Below are positions 26,001 through 35,662 of a stretch of DNA of 64,000 nucleotides, in pieces (position 1 is the first letter of the stretch; each line of letters begins with the position of its first letter). The stretch comes from Nephromyces sp. MM_2019. Its lineage: Eukaryota > Apicomplexa > Aconoidasida > Nephromycida. Where the stretch lies: NCBI GenBank assembly GCA_015657535.1, contig JADHZB010001533.1:29092-93091 (forward strand), given 5' to 3'. Both the position numbers and the translations under genes were made by a program. A model generated the notes under the pieces. That model was not told the DNA's origin. It saw nothing but the letters and a program-made list of their open reading frames with translations, and did no database searches.

Positions 26001-29000
26001 GGGGGGGGTTAAAAACACACAAAAACTGGAGGGCAAAACTGAAAATCAACAAACCAAAGAATATGAGGCAGGGCGGAGAAACTGAAGAGAGCATACTTTT
26101 GCTGAGACAGAGGGACTTTGAAAAAACAGCACAAAACACCACAAAATGCATATAAAGTGAAGAAGGAAGAGAGTATGCGTGTGTGTTAATTATAAGCAGG
26201 GGAATCTACGCAATTCTCTTTGTTCAGGGTGTTTGGTAGTTCAAAAAGCCTTCATGCCCTTAAACAGCCTCTAGGAGCTTCAAGCTGAAAACAGGACTCA
26301 ACCCATTAGCATAGGAGCTAGTGATTCGCACACACACAGCATGCTACAATAGCAGAATCACGTAGTTCTTGAGCGAGTGGGCTTTTGCAAGGTGTGTGTG
26401 GCCAGCATAAAAGCTTTAAAGCCTTCAATATGAAGCCTATTATATCAGCTTACTTTGTAGGGCTCATTGACTGCAGCGGAAGGCTTATTCAAACTCAATT
26501 CTCCCTCCCAGTCTAACTGAAACACCTTCAACAGAAGATCTCTTGGATAATATTTCAGCACACAAAAAGCTCTGAAGAAATAGAGAGAATGGAGGCATTC
26601 ATGATAATAGCGCTTGCTCAGTGTAGAAGGAAGCAAGAAGAAAACGGGAAACACACACACTAGAAGATCTTGAGAATCGGCAGACTAATGCTGTATAGAG
26701 GGAAAGAAAGCTTGCTTGCAGGCATAAACAAATGATCAAGTTACAAAAGCTTAGAGAGGGGTGAAAGTAGCAAACATCAAAGGCATCAACCCCAGCTTAA
26801 CAAACTGAAGATAAGTAGCACAAAACACACCATCTCGAGAGTGTGTGTGCATGTGTGTGAGAGTGTGCGATTAAACTCGTCCGGGTTAGTGGTTTATGCT
26901 TGAGTTGCTCGCGGTTGTGCATTTTCTTAAAAAATTAAAAGCAAAAAAGGAGAATATTTCTAGCTTAACCTGACTGCTGTCGCCAATTCATCTAATGTGA
27001 ATTCTTCAGTATGATCTAATAGATAGTTAGAGATTGAAACGAGTAATAAAGTGCTAGAATATCCGCTAATCTGCATGGATCTGACCTGAAGAAAACACAT
27101 ATTATCCCCCAAGGATCAATGAGGAGGAAGACAAAAAAAATTTGTGAAAAAATCTACAAAAAAGGCGAGAAAAAACGGTTTTTGCAGGAAAATGGATAAA
27201 ACGCATTCACATGGAAAATCAAACCTCATGAGAAGGAGATAAAAGTTTAAATCCCCACAAGATATTCATAAAAAATGCTTTTTAATAAGTTAAATTAGAG
27301 ATTTGTGCAAGATTCTCGAAAAAGGGAAAACAATTTCAAAGTGTTTGCACTAAAAAAAAGATATATAACTGAAGATGGAAGATTAAAATTAATGATGTAA
27401 TCTACCTAGAATTAACTCCATTAAAATAATAGCCTCGAAATTTAAGAGATTAAAAAAAAGGCAGAGATTATAAAAAGGAATAATTTGAGGTGTATACGAA
27501 ATAAAGAGAAGGAGGAAGAGATAATATTCTGAAAAAAAAGTTTTCTGGCATTTTTTGGGTATTTTTTCGGGTTTTCTCGGAAATTCGCATATTTCCTGCT
27601 TCTTTGCCATCTCCTGCTTCATATTCTCTTTAAAAACCCAAAATTTATCCTTTTTTCAGACAAAATGCAGACAAAAAAGGCCCAAATTCATCCTTTACCG
27701 CTCTAAATCCCTTTTAAACTTCTTACCAAACTGAGTATCTGAAATTTCGTATTAAGCAAAACATCAATCTCAGGTAAGAGCGAATTGTAAACATTTTCGA
27801 ATATCGGATTTTTCTCATCATCGTACTCCAGCTCGGCCAGTGCCCTAACTAGGCACACACGTTGATAAACACTTAATTTATCCACTCTGAAGAAGAAAAG
27901 AGGAGGGAGGATTTTACGAGGAAAAGGGAGAATTTTACAACGGAATTCAGGGTAATATTCCACACCTTTGCGTGCGAAATTTTTCAGGAAAATGCAAGAA
28001 ACGTAGACTTGACGCTTAAGCAAGAAAAAGAAGATAAAAACGGTAATTATCACACACACAGCACAACCAGATATAAACGGCGCAACACACACATAACAGA
28101 TAATCTCACGCAAAAAACTCTCAAAAAAACAGGTAAAGAATGCGTCCTCCCTAAGGAGCTAAAATCTTCAGCATTAAGCTGATTAAACACACAAGAACTT
28201 ACTCATTAATCAGCTTATTAACGGCAAGACTAAGGAGGGGCGGGTCGATGTAATCCGCTGCTGAGAAAGCGTAGAGCATCCTCACCAATTCCGCAGCACA
28301 CACAGAGTCTGCTGTGATAGCCTTGCGAATTATTCCCCCAGCTTTCGCCATCAAAGACTCCGATTTTATCCCCAAAGAAACTGGAATCAGGCAAGAATGC
28401 AAGAAATTTGAAGAAAAGAGCGCCGGTAGCAAACACACTTAATTACATCAAAATTTAACGTTGAAAAAGCAGCAAGGTGGAAGTTTATAAATGGGGAAGA
28501 ACGGATTTCATTATCAAACAAGAAAAGAAGCAAGAAAAGTGAATTTAAAGAAAAATGTGTTAGCTCTAAAGTGCATCAATTTTTGATGACTTTTCTTCTA
28601 TTAAGAAGAGGCTAACTTTTCGTCTTTTTGCTTCTTCTTTTGCTTTGTTTTATTCCGGTTTTTCGAAACTCTGAAAAACTTGCTTTTCTACCCAATAATA
28701 ACACATTGATCAAGCAATGCAGAAGCTAGCCAGACACAACACACTCTTTGCAACGAATGCACACACCAAAACCGAAGCAGCACGCTCTCAGCTGATGAAT
28801 ACACCAACCAAACACAACACACACACCACACATAAAAAACAAACCCTAAAAAAATCCCCAAAGCACCTAAACACAAAGCACGCACAACAAACCCTCAACT
28901 AATCCACAAACCACCTCCCCAAAACATTCACACACTAACCCATCGAATAAACGTAGCGAATCGCCTGAGAGCCGCTCAAATGAGGGAAACTCATTCTATA

Positions 29001-29699
29001 CAGCCTATACAAGGCCTTTCTCCAGGCTAGATTAATGGGTATCTTCAGAGAGCCTAGAGCTTCAACGATTAGAGTTGCAGTCTCCGGACCAACGAGAAGA
29101 GGGATGGAAAAGTCTTGAGTTTCCAAATCAAGTCGTTTGCTTATAGGAAGATTCTTGAGATAACCTCTAATCAACTTCAGCTTGTTAGATATCTTCTTCA
29201 AGTCATCTTCAGCCTTTTCTTCCGCCTTTTTTTCAATGAAGAAAGGGTTTGGACGAAACGGAAAAACCAGGGGCTTTCCCCTTTTCCCCTTCATTTTTAA
29301 GCCCTCGATCTTTTCTGAAACATTTTCTAAAAGTGCAATCGCCTTCTCCCTCCTCTCATCCGTGAGAGCAGACTGTAAACCTCCATACTCGTGGCTTTCA
29401 AGTTGAGAATCGGGTGGAAAAGCAAGCAGTAAAGAGTTTTTACGTAGGATTTGAGGAGGGAATGAAGGAAGAGTTGAAATATTTTCACTCTGGGGTAAGC
29501 AAGAAGAGGGAGGTAGAAAGGTCACTGCTCTGCGGGGGAAAGAGAAAGAGAGGGAGTATGTGCAGTAGGAGGTATATTCAGTGGGGAAGATGGAAGCCGA
29601 TGAGAAGATGGTGGAAAGCCCAAGAAAAAAAGTAATGAGAAAGAAATCTACAGCTGCAGTGGGGATAGCAGAGGGCGTAGAGGGTGGCGAAAGATGCAT
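23081..29699 (-). CDS. RAP-domain protein with helical repeats, probable organellar RNA-binding factor (nine exons)
   Basis: Exons: 29699-28940, 28380-28203, 27886-27727, 27085-26970, 26616-26454, 25782-25639, 24968-24888, 23927-23713 and 23159-23081. All junctions are GT-AG and keep phase, giving 631 residues. The C-terminus is a clear RAP domain: SSLHREVAEILLN, then LLLDVVVF, VKFAIEVDGPFHYY, and the closing RLLEKLGWKVATIPYWEV. Upstream is a series of paired helices (IRKAITADSVCAAELVRMLY, RVCLVRALAELEY, FTLDELATAV, FFRAFCVLKYYP) resembling the heptatricopeptide-type repeats of apicomplexan RAP proteins. Such proteins bind RNA in mitochondria or plastids, and many act on fragmented organellar rRNA. 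The N-terminus has a hydrophobic stretch near residue 20 (FFLITFFLGLSTIF), which may be a targeting leader. I chose the first ATG in the open exon; an upstream exon cannot be excluded. The RAP call is firm, the repeat class inferred. Confidence 0.85.
24644..24799. other. assembly gap (156 N)
   Basis: A run of unknown bases. It falls in the intron between RAP-gene exons 7 (ending 24888) and 8 (starting 23927). Those exons join in phase across it and give a continuous RAP domain, so no coding sequence need be missing. Confidence 0.97.
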
Positions 29700-31213
29700 T
29701 TTCGAGGAAATTTCGGCATTTAGGATTTCATAAGGCAGAAAATCCGGAAAATTCACTTTGATTTTAGCAGTTTGGAGGAAAAACGTGAGAAATTTTGCTT
29801 AAAAGAGAGAAAGTGTAGGTTAGACGCAGCTGAAAAAGGGATTCCAAAGGGAATTGGGCGGAATTTTTGTTAAAAATCTCTAGTGAATTCAATATGTTTG
29901 GAGTAGCTACACTCTCTGCCACTTCCCACATTATTTTAGTCAAAGAAGAGGCTAAAAGTCCCCTTTAAAGTGGGTGTGTGAGGCTGACAGGAGGGGAACC
30001 ACGAGACATTTTTGAAGATTTACAGGAATCTCCATCCTGTTTCGGAGGAACTCTAGGGAACATTCATCGTCTTGCACAATAGCAGCCCAGAAGCATAAAC
30101 TTCTGGCTTCAGCGTAGGGTGTTAGTGGCTCACTTATTCATCTTTGAGGAAAAATCATCATAAAAATATTCACTTCCTGCCAGCTACATGCGACAGGTAG
30201 GGCTTTGTGATGTTGGTAAAATACAAAAGAAAAAGCATAGGTAGCAGCAGGTAAGGCCGCAGGATTTCAACAGAGAAAGTGGGAGAAGAAGAGGGAGAAG
30301 CAGCGGAAGAAGCAGAAGAATTAGGAAAAGTGAAAGAAGCAGTTGAAGAAGAAGAAGCAGGCGAAGAAACCGGCCAAGAAATAGGCCAAGAAGCACATAA
30401 AACAGCAGAAAAGGGGGTAGAAGTTAAAATTCGGGATGAAACTGCCCAACGTATCAAGAGATTGGAGAAACAGTAGCAGGAGATGAGAAAGTAGCAAAAG
30501 ATGAGCTAGTCCTGCACGCTTCAAGTAGCAATTGGAAACATCAAATTTTCAAGTTTTCTTGCTGTTTCCCAACCCGACTTTTCTGTTAAGAAAGCAACGC
30601 GAAGCAGATGCTACCGAGAATCTCTCTCCTTTTCAGATGAGTATTTTCATGGAACCATATAGCTGGAATATATGTGTGTGTCGCTTGTTGCAATGCCTTT
30701 ATAGAAATAATCACTCGGGCAGTGTGTGCATTGCATTGATGTGAGCTTCTCTGGTGATATTTACACCCATTGAGGTGTAGGAGCTTCCTGCAAGAGGTGT
30801 AAGCGTGATTAATGCAGGTAATAGATGTCATATATAGAGCATCTATACTCCTTGTTTGTTGCTTCTTTTGATGTTATCTTCAAACGGTTCTCATCAATAT
30901 TTAGAGAGAAGATATATATATTGATTGTACTTTTTTATTCTAATCTAAGAAGTATTCACCCTCAATCTGCTTCTTCACATAAAGCTGGTGTGCGTGTATG
31001 TGTGTGTATGTATGTGTGTGTGTATGCGCGTGTGTGTGTGTGTATGTATGTGTATGTGTGTGTATGTATGTATGTATGCATGTGTATGTATGTGTGTATG
31101 TGTGTGTGTGCGTGTGTGTATGCGCGTGTGTGTGCTCGCCTACCTATACTACTAGTTCGCTGCAAATTGCTCTCCTTAAGCTTAATGGTTGTTAATCTGC
31201 TTTCTTTTCAAAG
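29700..31213. other. upstream flank of the RAP gene with an acidic-repeat-like segment
   Basis: No gene can be assigned. At 30279-30476 the plus strand reads as an E/A-rich chain ending KIRDETAQRIKRLEKQ, while the minus strand reads as a Ser-rich chain. Either could be an exon, or the sequence may just be purine-rich. The upstream flank of the RAP gene lies at the left. Confidence 0.3.
30987..31134. repeat. TG/TATG microsatellite
   Basis: About 150 bases of alternating TGTG with interspersed TATG and TGCG units on the plus strand. It is open in several frames only because it lacks stop codons. It is one of many CA/TG tracts in the right half of the window. Confidence 0.95.
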
Positions 31214-31387
31214 CGTATCAAAGCTCCAAAAGAGCGCAAGAAGAACTTAGCCTTTAAAAATCATAAAAACAAACTCTCTGAGATTCCTAAGTTTTGCTTC
31301 TTTTTGACTTTGGGGGTACCAACAAAGAAGGATGAAACAGTACCATCGAAGCTGCTGGGAGTGCAGATTGTATATTTTTCCGCTTAA
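31214..31387 (+). CDS. possible terminal exon of an unrecognised plus-strand gene
   Basis: After a T-rich acceptor (TTTCTTTTCAAAG) a frame of 57 codons has strongly protein-like composition: RIKAPKERKKNLAFKNHKN, then KLSEIPKFCFFL and KKDETVPSKLLGVQIVYFSA before TAA. I do not recognise it, and found no convincing upstream exon; the acidic segment near 30.3-30.5 kb is one candidate. A chance open frame is possible. Confidence 0.3.
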   Translation, partial: RIKAPKERKKNLAFKNHKNKLSEIPKFCFFLTLGVPTKKDETVPSKLLGVQIVYFSA

Positions 31388-31830
31388 GTCTTCTTGGTGA
31401 AGTTTAAGCGCAGGAATTTCCTCATTTGAGAAGATATATATCTATATATGAGGATTTTATTCGAGAACGTGTGTACTCCAAACATACTAGAATATACGCT
31501 TAAGTGTGCTATATATATGCTTATAACTGAATCTGCTTCAAGCTGATTGCACACTGAAAATATATGGCTGAATGCATATAAAATAAGCAAATGATGCTTC
31601 ACCCAAGTGATGGTAAAACGCTTCATATCCTCAGGCATCTTGACATGATGTTCTGAGCGCTTTTTCATCAAGTAAAACTGTGTGAAATCTCGGGTGATAA
31701 TAGTCTCTGAGAGCCCCGCCATATACGTCGGCAATCTACGCGGTATAACTTGTGATGCCGAACACACACAAGGTAGTTTATGATGGAATCTCATAGTGAG
31801 GGATTAGAGAGCGAAGCTTTCGTTGTCTAA

Positions 31831-32168
31831 CACAGCAGCTACAGCCGTAAAGAAGTATTTCTGCACGCATCGCGCCAAAGTGATGAGATAAAACAGAGAA
31901 ACGGCGCACGAAAGATTTTATATTTAAGTTTATCACCTAACACAAAGAGCGACTCAGGCAGTGAAGATGATGAAACAGCTTAGTCAAGCCTTCCGTAAAA
32001 CGCAAATACAAAGCACTGGATACAGAAAAAGCAGAGGATGATTCACAAGAAACCTTCCAGAGAAGACAATATTCCTCATACAACCATCAGGGACTCTTCA
32101 CACTCGTGAAAACAAAGAAATCAAAAAAATCAGAAACAGGTACGAAGCTCAGATATTCCATTATCTAG
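31831..32168 (+). CDS. possible lysine-rich coding segment, plus strand, frame shift inside
   Basis: Two overlapping frames look coding. The first (31831-31983) ends in KSDSGSEDDETA. The second (from about 31983 to TAG at 32166) reads VKPSVKRKYKALDTEKAED and continues to TKKSKKSET. No intron of normal size joins them, so either one is false, a sequence error separates them, or they belong to separate exons. The stop lies 115 bases from the stop of the convergent peptidyl-tRNA hydrolase gene. The product is unknown; basic and acidic blocks suggest a nuclear or nucleolar protein, but that is guesswork. Confidence 0.3.
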
Positions 32169-32282
32169 CAGACATCCCACTATCCCGTAAACATTCCACT
32201 ACTCAGCAAACTTTTCAATACCTAGCAGACATTTCACTGTCCACCAAAGACACATTAACCCCACCCATTCAAGGTTTTTCAC

Positions 32283-33422
32283 TCATTTTTTAAGGTGTCG
32301 TAGCAGCTTTTGCCAATAGTTTTGAAACGGCGTGGCGTTTTTTTTCAAGAAACTTGGCCTTTTAGAAGGAAGTAGAGGCTTTAAACTTCTTATGTACAAT
32401 GGTTTCTCAGCAACTTCATTTTTTTTCCCTACTGCCCCCTTCAACATCTGCCAACAAAATGGAAACAGCTCCTTTTCTAGCAAAATTGCCTCCGAAACTT
32501 TCATGCGCTCCAGAACATACGAAGCCACCATTTCTCTATCTTCTGGCCTTCCAATACCTATCCTAATTCTAGGAAACGCATCAGTACCCAAGGCGGAAAT
32601 AATCGATCTTACCCCGTTGTGACCTTGAGCACTGCCTGAAGCTTTAAAACTCTGCTTACCCAATGGTCTTTCTAAATCATCATGAACTACCACCACCCTC
32701 TCCGTACTAACCCCAAGCTGCTGGACTACCGATTTCACACACTTCCCACTTAATCCCATATATGTGCGGGGTTTTATAAAGAGGAAATCTTCTGCTTCAC
32801 AGTAATCAGCTAGGAGACTTCGAGAGATCCTCCACGGACCTAGGTTTTCTTCTCGTCGTACGAAATTCAGAAATGCCTGGCCTACATTATGTCTCACAAT
32901 GGAAGGGCTTTCAGAGTCGTGGCCGGGATTTCCCAAGCCCACAACCACCATATGAGAAAGAGAAAGAGTGGGGCGTTGTAGAGTCATTTGGTTTTTTAGG
33001 GGATTTTGGCAAGCACAGTTTGACAAAATTGGGTGGTTTTTTGATAGACGAGGGGTCTTAAGGCTTAAAGGCGAGCTCATCAAGTATAGTGGGGGATAAT
33101 TTCTCCTGTGTAAGGACTGGAGCAAAGAACCTAAGATAATTGCGGGCGGCGATGTTGAACATGTTGAGAGGCAAAAGTGATGGGGGGAAAAAAAAAAATA
33201 AAGTGCTTGAGGAGCCGATGCGATGAAGATGCGCGGCGCAGTTATGTATAGGGTTGGCAGAAGCAGAGAAATAACAAAACTTGCTGCTACGAACCGTAGA
33301 TAATAAATGACTACTTCCAAGATAGAGGAGGGAGGAGTGGATGAGCGGTAAAGGAGCATAGGGAATAACCCGTCGGAGGGTACAAGGTTGTTAAGGAGGA
33401 GGAAAGCTGTGATAAGAGGCAT
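32283..33422 (-). CDS. peptidyl-tRNA hydrolase (Pth family) with a long hydrophobic N-terminal extension
   Basis: This enzyme releases tRNA from peptidyl-tRNAs that drop off the ribosome. The 379-residue frame has a bacterial-type Pth domain from about residue 158. Family residues seen are Asn165 in VVGLGNPG, catalytic His178 in RHNVGQAFL, Asp248 in VVVVHDDLERPLG, and Asn269 in GHNGVRSI. The motif usually written MNLSG reads MGLSG (residues 221-225), so a substrate-binding Asn conserved in bacterial Pth is a Gly here. The first 157 residues have no Pth homology and contain several hydrophobic runs, then Ser/Pro/Arg-rich sequence. That could be a bipartite organelle leader, or upstream sequence if translation starts at Met146 or Met158. 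Bacterial-type Pth in a protist normally serves an organelle. One exon; 516 bases separate its start from the stop of the TMEM234-type gene on the same strand. Confidence 0.88.
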   Translation of the reverse strand: MPLITAFLLLNNLVPSDGLFPMLLYRSSTPPSSILEVVIYYLRFVAASFVISLLLPTLYITAPRIFIASAPQALYFFFSPHHFCLSTCSTSPPAIILGSLLQSLHRRNYPPLYLMSSPLSLKTPRLSKNHPILSNCACQNPLKNQMTLQRPTLSLSHMVVVGLGNPGHDSESPSIVRHNVGQAFLNFVRREENLGPWRISRSLLADYCEAEDFLFIKPRTYMGLSGKCVKSVVQQLGVSTERVVVVHDDLERPLGKQSFKASGSAQGHNGVRSIISALGTDAFPRIRIGIGRPEDREMVASYVLERMKVSEAILLEKELFPFCWQMLKGAVGKKNEVAEKPLYIRSLKPLLPSKRPSFLKKNATPFQNYWQKLLRHLKK

Positions 33423-33938
33423 ACGAGGGTGCCAACCTTCGGATTGAGTGAAAAATGCTGATTTAATCTAATTTCTTTCAAAAAATCCCGCTAATACGAA
33501 ATAAGCCGAGGTTTCTATATGATCCAGAAAATAAAGACAGAAAACACCATTTGATCCCATACCAGCAACTTAAAATGAAGAGCTGAATGGAGAGATCTCT
33601 AGATCAACTAGAACTAGCCGCCGAGCTTTGCGTTTAGGAAATAAAAATACACTACAGCACAAAGCATTGAACGCCTTTTATCTCTTGCTTTGCTTGTGTA
33701 GCTTTGTTGTGAAGCTCTTTCTTAAAAAATCATTTTTATTTCCATGGCACCTCACTTTTTGTGGTGTAAACGAAAGTGCTTTACTCTCTGCTAGGTTTAG
33801 ATACAGTGTATATACAGTGGAGAAGAAGAGGGTGTGAAATGAGGGAACTACTCTTTTCTTTTTTAGTTTCAATATTCTCAGCGCGTCTAGCTCTCAGCGT
33901 GTGTGTGTAGAGGTTTTCTCAAAGACACTTTGGAGATA

Positions 33939-34974
33939 TCAACGACTCATTGCGCACAAGCAGAGGCCTGCAAGTACAAACCCAAGACCGCAGAGAGTGC
34001 CTAGAAAATAAAAACAATTGAAATAGGACAAGAAACATAGATATTGGAGCAAATTTCAGATGGAGCAAAAACGGAAGAAAAACAAACGAGTGGTGCAAGA
34101 AGAGGCTAATGTGCCTGTGGGCGTGCACCTGCGCGCACGAATCTGTTGGTGTGTAAATCTGTGAAAATGCCAGTATACCGGTATATATGCCGATGCACGT
34201 CTCAGTGTGTGCCTGCGTGTGCGAAAAAAAGGGAAAAATGGCACTTTCAATTACAGAGGGGGGCCTATTGACTCACGCTTGGTGGGGAAAACTCCTTCAA
34301 GGTAGAGTTCAGTAAGGAAGGTGAATAAAAAAGAGAGGCTGTTTGCAATAGGTACGACAAGGGAAATATCTGTAACACACACAAAAAGTATGAGGCTTGG
34401 ATTTTACGGAAAGAAAGAGGAAAAATCCACACATACTGTCTTAAAAAAAAAAAAGACACTAGGAAAATGAAGCACACGGCTGTGCATAAGCAGACAAAAT
34501 GGAAAAGCAAACGAAAGAAAAGAAACGCTAATACATACCACAATTCTTCAAGAGGATATAAAAGATCACGGAGCCGATCTGGTTGACACCGAACCAAATT
34601 AAGTGCTAAAACACAGCAAAAAAAAAGGAATTGCACACAAAATCAGCAGAATTCAGAAATTTTGGGGTTTCTTCTTTAGAGTATATTGCAGCACTGCTAC
34701 CCTCTTGGAAGTTTTATTGGCAGCCAACTATCCAACCGATATATACGCATAGCATGCATTAACGCATGCATACAAATATTTTAGCACACACACACACAAA
34801 TTATTCGGGGACCTACAAGCCAGCCATTTAATACGAATGAGAGCAACTCGTTGAGAAGCGTCTGAAGAGAAAATTTGTAGGCGGCTCTTCCTAACTGTGG
34901 CTTGGAGTGCTTTAAACTTTCCAACCTCATGAAGGGTGTGGTTCCACCCCATAACATGCCTACTAACAGCAAGC
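33939..34974 (-). CDS. TMEM234-family small multi-pass membrane protein (partial, four exons)
   Basis: Exons: 34974-34817, 34605-34539, 34369-34277 and 34000-33939, all GT-AG and phase-consistent. They encode 125 residues matching the TMEM234 (UPF0546, EamA/DMT-like) family in order: LLVGMLWGGTTPFMR, then LIWFGVNQIGSVIFYILLKN, then DISLVVPIANSLSFLFTFLT, then LCGLGFVLAGLCLC and a stop. The pairs WGGT-P, NQ-GS and PIANSL are the family signatures. Four membrane helices are expected. Function is unknown in most organisms; the fold is that of half a drug/metabolite transporter. The first listed exon begins at an acceptor (TTCTCAG) in phase 1, so a short upstream exon with the start codon is missing; ATG at 34957 is the fallback. 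The donor of exon 1 is followed within 20 bases by a TG tract. Confidence 0.8.
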
Positions 34975-35497
34975 CTGAGAATCACATAGTGAATATTAAA
35001 AGAGATGAAAAAAAATTTCATGAAGTTTTTTCTCTGGAAAAAGATACCAGAAAAGCTTGTGAAAAGTTCATCCCAATTAAGCAATATGAAAACTGCAGCT
35101 AAATCACTCATTTAGCTACCAGTGATGGCAAAAAAATTTGGCCAAAGCCATGAGGACGGAAAAATAAGAAGAAATTTATTAACATGTGAAAATTTAACTG
35201 AAAAAATCAAGAATCCTGCTTAAAAAAAACTGATGCTGTGAATAACAAAATGTCAAAGTAGATTTCATGCGATGCATTTTAGCTAAAAGGATGAAGTAGA
35301 GGTGTTTAATGCGAATAAAAGTTGACTAGTCGACCGAATATTGCAAAAATGTGAAGTTTGGAAAAAAATGAAACTTTAAGCTTTGTATTCATGCAACTTG
35401 ATATTGCAAAGGCATTACAAAATTTCATGATCAAACAAGCGTACTCAGGTGAAGCTGAGCGAGCAGGCAGCATGCTCATCTCCATTTATCGAGATAG

Positions 35498-35662
35498 GCC
35501 ACTGAATCGTCCCAAAAGAAGAATCAAGTGGCAAAATGCAAGTTGATAAGCATAGTTAACATTGTACAAGAGGAGGAAAGAAGCGACGAGCTTTTTGCGC
35601 TCGCTAAAGCGGAGGGACCAAAAATACCCAAATATCCAGGTCGGGCCCCTTTCTTAGATTAA
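35498..35662 (+). CDS. possible unrecognised coding segment
   Basis: Following a possible acceptor (GAGATAG), a 54-codon frame reads ATESSQKKNQVAKCK and ends EEERSDELFALAKAEGP, KIPKYPGRAPFLD, stop. Composition is protein-like, but I recognise no family and found no partner exons with certainty. The overlapping 62-codon frame at 35358-35546 ends in RPLNRPKRRIKWQ and is an alternative reading. Confidence 0.25.
   Translation, partial: ATESSQKKNQVAKCKLISIVNIVQEEERSDELFALAKAEGPKIPKYPGRAPFLD

Noticed and set aside
30825..31250. 141-codon frame across the TG microsatellite
   Set aside because: Open only because TG/TATG repeats contain no stops.
31384..31794. Minus-strand 136-codon frame (includes AGLSETIITRDFTQFYLM)
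   Set aside because: Composition is fairly protein-like, but no family or partner exon was found, and it sits between plus-strand coding-like segments.
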